64,000 nt of DNA from Mercurialis annua. Its lineage: Eukaryota; Streptophyta; Magnoliopsida; Malpighiales; Euphorbiaceae. The notes beneath the pieces were generated by a model. It ran no database searches. It saw only the letters and a program-made list of their open reading frames with translations, and was not told the origin of the DNA. The position numbers were made by a program, and so were the translations under genes. Positions 1-10,790 of this stretch are shown one piece after another; the first letter of the stretch is position 1; each line of letters opens with the position of its first letter. The stretch covers positions 46,243,665 to 46,307,664 of the forward strand of contig NC_065570.1 of the NCBI RefSeq assembly GCF_937616625.2, given 5' to 3'.

Positions 1-345
1 GGATAATCATATATCAATCAACCCAATCGTAAATATCAATCGCGAGTCCAACTCGCTGGTGGCCCAGCCACTAGATACGGGGACTCCGGACTACACCGTA
101 GCCGAGTACTCACTCGTATCAAAAATCCAATCGTAAATTTCATAATCATCATCAGCTCCCAGCTGTATCATGTCATTTTTCAAATGCAAACATACTAGAC
201 TGACTCAATACTGGTGATCACACAGCCTATTGACACCCAATAGGTAGCTAGTTTCTTCGGATCGCATACTAGTTCTCGTATATAAATCTTGATAAAACAT
301 ATAACATCTCAATCAATCATATGTAATGCGATGCGTATAAACAAT

Positions 346-352
<7 letters not shown>

Positions 353-399
<47 letters not shown>
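353..399. repeat. (TA)n microsatellite
   Basis: An uninterrupted TA dinucleotide run inside the LTR-like segment. The same LTR type carries a shorter TA run at 23343-23357 and 31591-31609 and a very long one at 50370-50580. Confidence 0.95.
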
Positions 400-403
<4 letters not shown>

Positions 404-838
404 GTAACTTTTGTACTAATAATACGCGAAAGTAAATTTGCCACTCACCGTGACCGCTATCCAAATAATAACATTATAAAGATCCCATGAACACGAGCCC
501 CATGCATCGTTTGATCCATTATTTATTGTAGCTCGTCCGTCTAGTAGCTCGTCAACAAGTCAGTTACTTATCCGAATAATCTGTACGTTTAATTCATAAA
601 CGTTGACTTAGTATCAAAACCCTAAGTTATAAACTTAGGTTAACATAATCGTATTTCAAATACGATTCTTAACTTTGATATTCTCTTAATTACACTTCTC
701 CTTTAAACTTCCTAGTTTACGTTTTGATATTCAATCGAATCACGATTGATTACACGACTTGAAATTGTTTGAAATCGAGTTTCTGCGTCGCGTCAGGGCC
801 CAGAAAGCCAAAATCAGGAATCCTCACTCGGCGAAGGA

Positions 839-1002
839 CTGCACGTTCGTGCAGCAGTGTACTGCACGAACGTGCAGTACGCTGCACGATCGTGTGCTGC
901 ACGTTCGTGCAGTGTGCTACACGTTCGTGCAGTCTGCTACACGAACGTGTACTGCACGTTCGTGCAGTATGCTACACGAACGTGTACTGCACATTCGTGC
1001 AG
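839..1002. repeat. Array of nine short palindromes, CTGCACG-NN-CGTGCAG type
   Basis: Nine units of 15-16 bp start at 839, 862, 882, 897, 917, 937, 952, 972 and 987. The standard unit has 7-bp arms CTGCACG/CGTGCAG around a 2-base centre that is TT or AA (AT once). Arm variants are CTACACG and CGTGTA. TT-centred and AA-centred units are the same sequence in opposite orientation, so the array mixes orientations. Because of this structure it stays open in several reading frames, but it is not a gene. Confidence 0.9.
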
Positions 1003-1615
1003 CAAACGGCTGCCGATGTGCAGCCCCGGGGTTCATTCCCCGGGCCATTTCCGACGTGCTTAAACGTCCAAAGTCGATTCTAACATGATTTCCATTAATA
1101 ACCACTTCAAATTTCATCAAAAACGCCAATAGAAACGCGATTACGATTCGTTTAATTTGTTAAAACGAAATAACCCTTATTTATCAATTCTCATAATAAA
1201 AACGTCAAGCTTACCTCGATTTGAAGCTTAGCGATGATAGAGAATCGAATTCTGAACGAATCGATATAAAGAACTCGCGATTTGAGCGAGAAACGGCGAA
1301 ACGGCGGCGGAACGTATCGATCGCCATTTTCCTTCTTCTGTAACCTTCTGCTCCTTCTTCTTCCTTTCTTAATTCATTTGGTTTCCTTAATATATCATGG
1401 CTAATTAGCCACTTTGATCCTTCATTTCTTTAACTCAAACCAAATCTCTTTTAAACTTTCTAATTTAACCTAACGGTTAAATTATCCTTTTAACTTAATT
1501 ACTTATGTATTATTTATATTTAAATAAATAATACTAACCCAAAATTATAATTTTCCGTCAATAATCTTAGAATTGCTATTCTCGAGACTTACTTGGCTAA
1601 TTTATGTTTTGGCCC

Positions 1616-1627
1616 TGGTATCAGAGC
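1616..1627 (+). other. Primer-binding site (initiator tRNA-Met type) of a truncated retroelement
   Basis: TGGTATCAGAGC is complementary to the 3' end of initiator methionine tRNA, the usual plant LTR-retrotransposon primer site. The text after it (to about 1720) shares 'cctaggaactactgc' with the leader of the chromovirus at 22510-36873, so this is a leftover leader of a plus-oriented Tekay element. The leader is followed by LTR sequence instead of gag, so the region is a rearranged mosaic. Confidence 0.7.
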
Positions 1628-1739
1628 AGTTGGTCCAGTTACCTCTGCTAATATGTGTTTTGTCGGTTAAATTGACCTAGGAACTACTGCAGCTATAGAG
1701 TTGAGTCTGTCTGATCCAAGTCGTTTACGCTGTTTGCTT

Positions 1740-2027
1740 TGTGATATGATATATGAATATGACTAGAAACAGGGCGGTGCTGGATATGAGATATCGCTCG
1801 GTAAGACCCTGGTTTCTAAGAATTGTGCTGCGAATATTTTCAGGAAAGGAATGCGATATTTTGATATTTGAATTATATTACTTAAGAAAGATTTTTGAAA
1901 ACGTATTATATATTATAATATGTTTTATTCGCGAAAAATTCATAGTGGTTTTAGGCTTGCTACGGGTTCCAGAGCTACCACTCCCGTTCCCTAGCGCCGG
2001 TCGCGGCTCAATAATTTGGGTCGTGAC
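1740..2027 (+). repeat. 3' end of a chromovirus LTR (plus orientation)
   Basis: The segment ends in '...ggtcgtgaca' and carries '...gcttgctacgggtt...' and '...gcgccggtcgcgg...', as the ends of the other chromovirus LTRs here do. It aligns over its whole length with the reverse complement of 63174-63430, so both are copies of one LTR family in opposite orientation. The five bases after the terminal CA, TTTAT, may be its target-site duplication into the LTR piece that follows. The left TSD was not identified. Confidence 0.7.
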
Positions 2028-2124
2028 ATTTATTTTGATTATAAATTAAATAGTGAAAACGATAGATAATTATAAATTTAGTTAATATAATTACTCGGGT
2101 AATCGTATTTAAATAAGTATATCA
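2028..2124 (+). repeat. Residual 5' LTR fragment of the degenerate Tekay element
   Basis: About 90 bp nearly identical to 7507-7601 inside the 3' LTR of the same element (shared core around 'gtgaaaacgatagataatt' and 'ctcgggtaatcg'). After a shared 'aataagtat(a)atca' the two copies diverge: this one runs straight into gag, the other into unrelated DNA. No primer-binding site and no gag N-terminus lie between this fragment and the pol-like coding sequence, so the 5' end of the element has been lost. Confidence 0.7.
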
Positions 2125-5100
2125 ATTTCGCATCCCTTTGCTGATAGGGGCAGACATAGAGTTTGCTCGGGTAGTGGATAGTGCTCGACGGATGGAGAAT
2201 TCGTTGATTCAGTTTGGGGCGATCTCTGACCCTTTCCAGAATCAGAAGGGAAAGAGTGATCTTCCTAGTGGGGGGCAACAGGCCCCAGCGCAGCATGGTA
2301 GTGGAAACTACTACAGTGGCTCTTCTCAGGCCAATAAGGGGAGTCGCCGTACTCACAACAAGGGGAGGCATAGTACTAGGAGTGCTCAGTACAATTCTAG
2401 TAGCAGTGGGAGTAACCGTGGTTCAGGACGCGGGTACAGTGGTGGATCGAACATTCCGTTCTGCCAGAATTGCAGACGCAGGCACTATGGTCAGTGTTAG
2501 TTAGCTCCTGGAGGTTGTTTCTCTTGTGGCCAGCCGGGTCATTTCTCCAGGGAGTGTCCGACATCTGGGCAGCAGATGTCTAACTCCAGTATGGCGCAGT
2601 CATCTTATCAGCAGCAGAGACCTGCGTTTACACAGTCTGTAGGGTACTCTCAACCTGCAGCATCTTTTGGTGGCCAGCGGGGCCATGGTTCTGGTGGCAG
2701 AGGTTTTGGTGGCCATGATAACGGTGGTAGAGGTTCCAATAGTAGTGGTGATGGGCAGAGTTCTCAGCAGCAGCCGCAGGGTCAGGCCAGAGTGTTCGCA
2801 CTTACTCCTCAGGATGCGCGTGCATCAAATGCTGTGGTGCAAGGTACCATTCCGATTTCTTTTACTAGTGCTTTGGTGTTATTTGACGCGGGTGCAACCC
2901 ATTCTTTTGTGTCTACTTGCTTTGCTGGAAAATTGGGTATCGCACCATCTGTTTTGAGTGAACCTCTAGCTGTGTCGACACCTATGTCTCAAGGTGTAGT
3001 AGTGGACGTCGTTTATCCTTCTTGTCCAGTGGTTATTCAGGGTAGAGAATTATGTGCTGATTTGATTTTGCTTGACGTGCTTTCTTTTGACGTGATTTTG
3101 GGGATGGATTAGCTGTCGCGCCATTATGCTTCTATTGAATGTCGAGGGAAGTCAGTCGAGTTCAGGATTCCAGGTGATCTACCTTTTTCCTTTCAGGGAG
3201 AAAAGGCGGAGACACCTAAGAATCTGATTTCCGCCATCAAGGCGAAGCGGATGTTATGCAAGGGTTGCCAGGGTTTCCTTGCTGTGGTTCGTGATTTGGA
3301 GACTGATAGTGGTAATATGCATAGTGTTCCGATAGTGAATGAGTTCACTGATGTGTTTCCAGAGGAATTGCCTGGATTACCACCTGACCGTGAGATTGAG
3401 TTTTGCATTGATGTGGTTTCTGGTACAGCTCCGATTTCGATACCGCCGTATCGGATGGCTCCTGCAGAGCTGAAGGAGTTGAAGGACCAGTTACAAGAGT
3501 TGTTGGATAGCGGGTTCATCAGACCCAGTACTTCTCCATGGGGTGCTCCAGTTCTGTTTGTGAAAAAGAAAGACGGTTTCTTTCGACTGTGTATCGACTA
3601 CAGACATTTGAACAAGGCTACTGTCAAGAACAGATATCCTCTTCCTCGCATCGATGATTTGTTTGACCAGTTGCAGGGTGCGAAGTGTTTTTCCAAGATT
3701 GACTTGAGGTCTGGGTATCATCAACTTTAAATTCGTGATGTAGATGTGCCTAAGACTGCTTTTCGGACGCGGTATGGACATTTTGAATTTCTGGTTATGT
3801 CCTTTGGTCTGACTAACGCACCAGCAGCGTTTATGGATATGATGAACAGAGTGTTCAAGCCGTTTTTGGATCAATTTGTTATCGTCTTTATTGATGAAAT
3901 TTTGATCTATTCTCGGAGTGAGGAGGAACATGCTTACCATTTGAGGACTAAACTACAGACGTTGCATGAGCATCAGTTGTATGCTAAGTTCTCAAAATGT
4001 GAGTTATGGTTGGATCAGGTTACCTTTCTAGGACACGTGGTGTCGAAAGATGGGATCAAGGTTGATCCGAAGAAGATTGAGGCGGTTATGGATTGGCAGA
4101 GGCCGAGGTCAGTTACCGAGATCAGGAGTTTTCTTGGTTTAGCTGGCTATTATCGTCGGTTCGTGCAAGATTTCTCCAGAATATCTGCACCGTTGACTAA
4201 ACTGACACAGAAGGGTGTTAAGTTTGAGTGGACTGACAAGTGCGAGGCGAGATTTGAGAAGGTCAAGGAGATTTTGACTACAACTCCGGTTTTGGCATTG
4301 CCTTCTGGCATTGCCTTCTGGCATTGACAATTTCACAGTGTATTGTGATGCGTCTCGGATTGGTTTGGGTTGCGTTCTGATGCAACATGGACAGGTGATT
4401 GCCTATGCTTCCAAACAGTTGAAGAAGCATGAGGTGAATTACCTTACTCATGATTTAGAGTTGGCAGCTGTGGTTTTTGCGCTGAAAATCTGTAGACATT
4501 ATTTGTATGGTGCTACTTGTGAGATTTTCACTGATCATAAGAGTCTGAAATATATCTTTGATCAGAAAGAGTTGAACTTGAGACAGAGGAGGTGGTTAGA
4601 GTTTCTGAAAGACTACGACTGTACTATTCAGTACCATCCTGGTAAGGCTAATATGGTAGCCGATGCGTTGAGTCGCAAGTCCTCGGGCAGTTTGGCTCAT
4701 ATTTCTGAGATTGAGCGTAGACCCATGGTTAGAGAGTGGCACGGTTTGATAGTTTCAGGCTATGCTTTTCAGGTTTCTCAGGCTGGTTGTTTGCTGGCAC
4801 AGTTGCAAGTGCAACCTGTTTTGATTGATCGGATCAAAGCTTTACAAGCTGAGGATCCACAGTTGAAACGGATTATTGAGGAGGTTCAGCAGGATGGAAA
4901 TTCTGAGTTTACTTTTGTGGATGGTGTTCTGAGACATGGTTCGAGATTGTGTGTTCCGGATTCAGATGGTTTGAGGGACCAGATTCTGGAAGAAGCGCAC
5001 AAGTCTGCTTATAATGTTCATCCGGGTTCTACTAAGATGTACCATGATCTTAAGGGTACCTATTGGTGGAGCGGGATGAAGAAGGATGTTGCTGAGTATG

Positions 5101-6245
5101 TTTCTAAGTGTCTGACGTGCCAGTAGGTGAAGCTGGAGCATCAGAGACCTTTTGGATATCTGCAGCCACTACCTATTCCAGAGTGGAAGTGGGAGCGGAT
5201 TGCTATGGATTTTGTGGTTGGTTTACCACGTACTCGACAGGGGTACGATTCCATCTGAGTTATAGTTGACCGTATGACCAAGTCAGCTCATTTCCTTCCG
5301 ATCAAGGTTTCGTATACTGCTTCGAGGTTGGCTCAGTTGTACATCGACAGGATTGTCAGTTTGCATGGTATACCGGTTTCTATTGTTTCAGACAGAGATT
5401 CTGTGTTCACTTCGAGGTTCTGGAAAGCGTTACAGGAATCCTTGGGTTCTCGGTTGAATTTCAGTACAACTTTTCATCCGCAGACTGACGGTCAGTTTGA
5501 GAGAACTATTCAGACGTTGGAGGATATGCTCAGGATGTGTGTTCTCGATTTTCAGGGTAGCTGGGATACTCATTTGCCATTGATTGAGTTTTCTTATAAC
5601 AACAGTTACCACGCGAGTATCAAGATGGCGCCATATGAGGCTTTGTACGGGCGCAAGTGTAGATCTCCTATCTGTTGGGAGGAGGTCGGAGAGCGTAAAC
5701 TCTCGGGAGCTGAGATTATTCAGATTACCTCAGAGAAGGTACCGTTGATCAAACGGAGGTTAGAAACTGCTTTTAGTCGGCATAAGAGTTATGCTGATCC
5801 GAAGAGGAAAGACATTGAGTTTCATGTTGGTGATTTCGGGTTTCTTCGGGTTTCACCTATGAAAGGCGTGGTTCGTTTTGGTGTTTAGGGGAAGTTGGCA
5901 CCGAGGTATATTGGTCCATATGAGATTTCAGAGAGGATTAGAGCTGTGGTTTGTCGTCTGGTTCTGCCGCCAGACATGTCGTTAATACATCCTGTGTTTC
6001 ATGTTTCTATGTTGAGAAAGTGCATTTCTGATCCTTCGCACGTGATTGTGCCTCAGAGTGTTGAGATTGACCAAGAGTTGTCCTATGAGGAACAGCCAGT
6101 TGAGATTGTTGATACGCAAGTGCGTAAATTACGGAACAAGGAGATTACGATGGTCAAAGTTCTCTGGCGCAATCATTCTGTAGAGGAGTGTACTTGGGAG
6201 ACCGAGTCGGATATGCGGAATCGCTATCCTTTTCTTTTTCCGTGA
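2122..6245 (+). pseudogene. Degenerate Ty3/gypsy (Tekay/Del chromovirus) gag-pol
   Basis: This is the remnant of a retrotransposon polyprotein closely related to the one at 25487-30400. In order it has a partial gag (N-terminal half missing), a zinc knuckle near 2518-2560 (CFSC...H...C), an aspartic protease with the DAG motif near 2887, reverse transcriptase (3430-4130), RNase H (4330-4570), an H2C2 zinc-binding region (4995-5125), a DDE integrase core (5205-5570) and a C-terminal chromodomain (6095-6245). It is inactive. In-frame stops end at 2500, 3112, 3730, 5126, 5258 and 5888, and a duplicated 13-bp unit near 4300-4326 shifts the frame. The RT catalytic box reads FIDE instead of FIDD at about 3890-3900. 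Several stops are the kind expected from C-to-T decay (TGG to TAG or TGA, CAG to TAG). Confidence 0.93.
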
Positions 6246-6344
6246 GGTACGATGCTTTATTTTTATGTGATTAAATGGTTGTTATCTGTATACATGTTAT
6301 TCTGGTATAAATTGTTTGTCGTGTTAAAATTCGAGGACGAATTT

Positions 6345-6363
6345 TCTAATTAGTTGGGAAGAA
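6345..6363 (+). other. Polypurine tract of the degenerate Tekay element
   Basis: The purine-rich text 'agttgggaagaa' lies immediately before the TGTAATATCCCG start of the 3' LTR. This is where plus-strand priming takes place in LTR retrotransposons. The counterpart in the younger element is 'aagttggggagaa' directly before its LTR (minus strand, 25371-25383). Confidence 0.75.
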
Positions 6364-7601
6364 TGTAATATCCCGTAAAATTTTACATTTATTTTTCGAT
6401 AATTTCTGACGATTTTCCGGTCGTTTTGAAGTAACTTCGATGATAGCGGTTTGATTCGAGTTGGTTCGGGATTGGGGTTGATCTAGGTTCAACCATTTTA
6501 ATTTTTATTTTAAAAAAAAAAATAGAAGACCAATTCTCGTTCAAGAATTTTATGATTCTCGAACGAGAATCGTGTTTGGGGCCTGGTCTCGTTCGAGACC
6601 AGGCCAGTTTCGAACGGGAATCAGGCCTGAAAGGCTATTCCCGTTCGAATTTTTTCCTATCCTTGCGAGGGGGCAGTTTCGTCAATTATTTCTAACCTAA
6701 TCGACCTACTTAAATACGTAACTTTTAAACCTAATCTATTCTCCACACTACAAGCAAACCCTAGCCACCTTTAACATTCATTTTCGCTAAGAAACGCTGC
6801 TGAAATCATCATTCAAAGTGGTTGTCCCGGTAAGTGTTCATAACTCCATTGATTTCAGTTTTCGGTTTTGAACGACATTACGTAATTTTGATCGTTCTCA
6901 TTCGTTTCTAGATCGAAATCAAAACCGTTTGATCTCAGACATTTTAGACTCACATACCTACGATTCCCAACCTTGATTTCGTTGAACGGTACGCTATCGA
7001 TTTCGTTTCAATCGCCGTACGGTTATCGCTTTAATGTTTGTATAAACTGTTTCATGCCAAGATGAATGATTCTGCCGAATATTTCCATCTTTCCTTTGGC
7101 TTTATTTTGCTATAATCATGATTATGAATCATGCGATGTCAGTTATTTGTATTTAAGCTTTCGTTTGTGGATTGAATCCATCGTTTTGTACCCATCATTT
7201 TTAACGATTCTCGGTTTCATTGATAATCAATTACTGTGTTGTTTTATTCCTAGGTTTCTAATGTTGATAGCTTTACTTGTTGATTACATTGGTGATTTAT
7301 TGTCTTTAGGAATAGGTTGGTTGATTTTGGTAATGAAACATTAAGATCGGGTTTGAGATTTTGACTACTGGATTGTTCATGTTAGGCGGGGAATGAGGTT
7401 TGATTTAAAAGGAAGATGATGGTCAAATAACCATTATGATCACCAAAGTCTTTTACTTAAACCAAATTAATCCTTAAGGTAAAACTTTAACTAATAACTT
7501 GGGTTTTATTTTGATTATAAATTAAATAGTGAAAACGATAGATAATTATAAATTTAGTTAGTATAATTACTCGGGTAATCGTATTTAAATAAGTATAATC
7601 A
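6364..7601 (+). repeat. 3' LTR (complete or truncated) of the degenerate Tekay element
   Basis: Starts with TGTAATATCCCGTAAAATTTTA, as the solo LTR at 21033 does, right after the polypurine tract. It carries a palindrome cluster at 6532-6650, and then 'ctccacactacaagcaaaccctagcc', typical of a 5' untranslated leader. It ends or breaks at 7601 (...aatca), about half the 2.85 kb length of related LTRs here. The reading frame at 7066-7344 is LTR text, not a gene. Confidence 0.75.
6532..6650. repeat. Palindrome cluster in LTR (CTCG-TT/AA-CGAG type)
   Basis: Contains a perfect hairpin at 6554-6571 (arms GATTCTCG/CGAGAATC, centre AA) and a longer one at 6580-6605 (12-bp arms GGCCTGGTCTCG and its complement, centre TT). 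Flanking half-units are 'ttcgaacgggaat' and 'attcccgttcgaa'. The same module recurs at 21211-21330 in the solo LTR. The CG-NN-CG centre is shared with the otherwise different array at 839-1002. Confidence 0.9.
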
Positions 7602-8461
7602 ACCTAATCCAATTAATTAACCTTCTCTCAAAGCTTTCATTAATCTAAAATCATGTTTTAGGTAGTTAGACTAAAACAAGCATCAGGAGAAGTAATTAGA
7701 ACAACAAACATGCCTATAAACCCTAACCCAATCTTCCAATCATAAACTTCATACCAACCCCCAAATAAGGGGGCTTAGCCAATCATGGTTAAGTCAACAA
7801 CAATAACAAATGAAGAACAATAAAGTATAAAAGTAAGAGAACTAATTACCTTTGAAGAAATCCCAATAATAAACATTCAATAAAGAGAAAACTTCAATTA
7901 TAATGGAGAATTAATCTTCAATAAATAACTTAAAGCATTCAACAATGGAGTAAATGTCACTTGAAGAAGATGACACAAAGCCCTAAATTGCTCTTTACAA
8001 AGGGAATAATCTCTACTCAAAGTGATGATGTGAAAGTGAATACAATATAACCCTAAAATGGAGATAAATGTCTTATATAGTCTAGACAAAAGAGGTAAAT
8101 AATCTCCTAGTACAATAGTTGTGTTTGGCTAAATTCGGAAGCGGGCCTCCATCTTGTTTCTTGAGAATTTGAAAATATGAACTCCCCTTTTATGCTAGGG
8201 CTCGATCGAGCTCTTCATTAAAGCAGAGGAGCTCGATTGAGCCCTCTATCTGACGGGTGGAAAACTTTGTCTAAATGCTTCAAGACTTCGCTCCTTTTTC
8301 CGGTTATCGATTCTTCCTTCTTTTAGGCCAAAAAGACTCTGCTTTGCTCCGTTTTCCCTACAACACACACACATGCAATAAGGTACACAAAGTAACCGAA
8401 AAGCATGGTGAAATACGTATACGGAAACAACTATAATACATAGGAGTATTTTACCCTTATC
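7602..8461 (-). repeat. Probable LTR or LTR-like repeat of another family (minus orientation)
   Basis: No coding sequence. On the minus strand the segment would start with TGATAAGGGTAAAATACTCC (right edge 8461), a typical TG-type LTR beginning. It contains a 17-bp inverted repeat around GGGCTCGATCGAGCTC (8198-8213) and GAGCTCGATTGAGCCC (8228-8243). The left edge is taken as the point where the Tekay LTR stops. The second LTR, if any, was not found, so this may be a solo or truncated copy. The small frames at 7898-8089 and 8246-8503 look random. Confidence 0.4.
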
Positions 8462-9159
8462 AGTGGAGGAACAGAAACGGCATCGGTGGATGAACGAAAG
8501 CATTAAGAATTTTCTCCTCCGGCAGCATCAGCTAATGAACGAAGAAGAAAAGAGGAAGTCCAATTAATCCAGCTGTTGATTCATTAAGAATAAAAGGACG
8601 TCAGTTGGATCGAAGGCGGTAGAAAGTTGAAGGCGGCAGAAATGTGAAGAAGAAGTAGAATATTAGGTTTAAGTTTAAAAATGAATGAAGTGTAGAAAGG
8701 TTCTTCAATTTTTATTTGAAATTTAATTTAACTTTTGAAGTTTACAAATATAAGGATTATAAGTGAAAATTAAAAGCTATTAAATGTTAATTTAATTAAG
8801 GATCATTTCAAACTTTTGTGCATTTAAATTGGAGAGCGTATGTCACTCAAGGAAGTGAGAGGGAAATTTTTTCCCTAAGATCACAAAGCCCCTAGCTTCA
8901 TGTGGGGAAGGGCCTTTTTGATGCTAAAGTGCTAAGTTGTGGGTCTGTTTGATCCAGAACCCTCGAAAATGACTTATTTGATATTTTGTGCCAATTTGAG
9001 GGGTGAATTGATCTTTTGTTCGAACTTTCCGTGTTTCTCGGCTATCTAATACCTTAATAATTATTTAGCCCTCCATAATTAAGAATGAATTACATTTCTT
9101 TCCCAGATAAATTAAAACAAAATAGTGAATAATGATTTTTTTCTTTCTCTAATACAAAA
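8462..9159. other. Spacer, no gene seen
   Basis: AT-rich sequence downstream of the GT31 gene's stop codon. It presumably includes the 3' untranslated region of that gene (minus strand), but I saw no clear polyadenylation arrangement, repeat or other gene. Confidence 0.5.
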
Positions 9160-10053
9160 TCAAAAATGATACAAATTAGATTGCTTAAGTTGTTGAGTAA
9201 CATTAAAGAATTGAAGAACATGATACCATTGATCCCATCTCTTAAGTCGATGAACAACAACAGTTTCAGGAATAAGTTGATGAGAACATTTTCCATTAGT
9301 TCCTGGATAATCATACATTCCAGGCTTATCTGAAAATCTATTCATACCCTTTTTTCCAATCTTCAACCATTTTCCGACCAACTTATCTTCCGGTCCTTCC
9401 GTACTATTTGCCGGAATTTCAGACTCTGCAATCCATTCAACAATATCCCAAGACAACAAGAACCCCATTCCTGACATGTAATCTACGTACGGATTCTTAC
9501 TATCGCATGGAATAACAAAACCGTAGTACAAATCGTGTCTCGGAAGTAGCATTAGCGACGAAAACAATTGTTCTAACCGAATGTAAGAATCATCGTCGGC
9601 TTTCATAACGTAAGTGTAATGTTTCGGAAGGATTTTTGGAACTGAAGAGAAGTATGTGTAGGTTTTTCCATTGTTCATGTTTTCTTTGCAATTAAGAATG
9701 ATTATGTCGTCGAAACGAAGAATTTCTAGCGATATTAGCATTTTTTGTTCGGGTTTTGTGAGGTTACAAAAAATGAATTTTATGTCTATGTGAGGTACAG
9801 ATGATTTTTGGATTCCGTAAACAAGGCGGAGGAAATGGCGGCGGTTGTAGTTGTCCGGACGGGTTAAGATTCCGATTAAGACGCTGAATTTGGTTTGTGT
9901 TTGAGGTGTTTTGTTTAGTGTAATGTAGTTGTTTGATGAAGATAGAAGGTGGTAGGGTTTTGATTTGAGATTAAAAAAGATATAGAAAATGAGAATGAGA
10001 GAAAAGAAAAGAGAGGGACATAATGCAATTTTAATCACTCTTTTGTGTTTCAT
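9160..10053 (-). CDS. GT31-family beta-1,3-galactosyltransferase-like protein, single exon
   Basis: A 297-residue type II membrane protein. A short basic N-terminus is followed by a hydrophobic signal-anchor at about residues 9-29, then a lumenal catalytic domain (about 55-285) of the Galactosyl_T type. Family marks are an FSVLIGILTRPDNYNRRHFLR-like start with the conserved RR.xxR pattern, the metal/sugar-nucleotide box KADDDSYIRL (Asp triplet about residues 152-154), YMSGMGFLLSWD (conserved in GT31 C-terminal halves) and EDKLVGKWL. Such enzymes transfer galactose from UDP-galactose in the Golgi, in plants often onto arabinogalactan proteins or N-glycans, but the acceptor cannot be read from the sequence. 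It is somewhat short for the family but has an uninterrupted frame and ordinary composition, so it is likely a functional host gene. The ATG at 10053 is the first that includes the signal anchor. Confidence 0.85.
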   Translation of the reverse strand: MKHKRVIKIALCPSLFFSLILIFYIFFNLKSKPYHLLSSSNNYITLNKTPQTQTKFSVLIGILTRPDNYNRRHFLRLVYGIQKSSVPHIDIKFIFCNLTKPEQKMLISLEILRFDDIIILNCKENMNNGKTYTYFSSVPKILPKHYTYVMKADDDSYIRLEQLFSSLMLLPRHDLYYGFVIPCDSKNPYVDYMSGMGFLLSWDIVEWIAESEIPANSTEGPEDKLVGKWLKIGKKGMNRFSDKPGMYDYPGTNGKCSHQLIPETVVVHRLKRWDQWYHVLQFFNVTQQLKQSNLYHF

Positions 10054-10552
10054 TATTTTTCAACAATAACTATGAATTTTCATATAATTGCTTATATAAG
10101 TGAAAAATTGTGCTTATTCATTTCTTGAAATTCATGTTTTTTGGTGTACATGATGCATTTTTTGTATGATTGCAAATTTGGAAAGCACCTTTTGTGAAAG
10201 CTAATTAGTCTTTTTGTTGCGGTTAATGGTTGGTACCATGTACATGAAAATAAAGTGCTATGGAGGCGATATTTCTCGTGCCCATTCCTCAATATGTGTG
10301 CCTTCATATCTATCTAGGTGAGCTATAAAATGGCAAGCCACGTTTAGCCAATGCTGAGCAATTGTTTTACTCTTAATTATCATAATATATTTAATATTAA
10401 TTATCATTATATATTGATTAATATAAACTTTATATTTAACTACTATTATAAAGTTATCTCTTTTAAAATATTTTTAGTAAGAAATTAATTCATTTTATTT
10501 TTAGAAATGTATCTCTTTTAAAAGATTATTAGTTTATCTCCATTTCATGCCG
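10054..10552. other. Upstream region of the GT31 gene, no other gene seen
   Basis: AT-rich text on the 5' side of the GT31 start. Promoter elements could not be assigned with confidence. The frame at 10092-10307 has no recognisable product. Confidence 0.4.
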
Positions 10553-10790
10553 AGAAATTCTTGAAATTCGTCACGTAATATTATAAATTATACATTAAAT
10601 GCATAACACGTGCCGTAATTAAATACCATAACCAATCAATAAATATATCATAAATTAATGATCTTTTAATTAGAATAAAATGCTATTTATTAATTGGTTA
10701 TGACATTTAATTACGTCAAGTGTCATGTATTTAATGGATGGTTCATAATCTTACGTGCATGGCGAATTAGGTTCACACAAATATTTCTCT
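10553..10790. mobile_element. MITE with long imperfect terminal inverted repeats
   Basis: The left arm (10564-10645) and the reverse complement of the right arm (10690-10770) align over about 80 bp. Shared blocks are 'cattaaatgcataacac'/'cattaaatacatgacac', 'cgtaattaaat' and 'cataaccaat'. 'gagaaat' near 10553 and 10784 may be the outer tips. There is no coding capacity. The superfamily was not determined because no clear target duplication was found. It lies about 500 bp upstream of the GT31 start and could affect its promoter. Confidence 0.7.

Larger units (their letters stand above)
1..1560 (-). repeat. Partial chromovirus-type LTR, minus orientation, running in from the left
   Basis: No credible gene lies here. 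The order of landmarks follows the minus-oriented Tekay LTR at 22510-25370: a TA microsatellite (353-399), then a 'gcgatgatagagaa' block (1231-1244; 'gcgatgatagagaa' also occurs near 24701), then a GC-rich block and an AT-rich end. A cluster of short palindromes lies at 839-1002. The right edge is placed near 1560 because the AT-rich text ends in '...ttttccgtca', which would read TGACGG at an LTR start on the minus strand. That edge is a guess and no target-site duplication was found. Confidence 0.5.

Noticed and set aside
839..1002. CRISPR-like look of a regular repeat array
   Set aside because: Units are palindromes with 2-base centres and spacers of 0-7 bp that are not unique 30-mers. There are no cas genes and the genome is a plant.
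759..1129. Four overlapping reading frames rich in Cys, Thr and Arg, on both strands
   Set aside because: They are translations of the palindrome array at 839-1002, which stays open in several frames because of its repeat unit. The composition is explained by the repeat alone.
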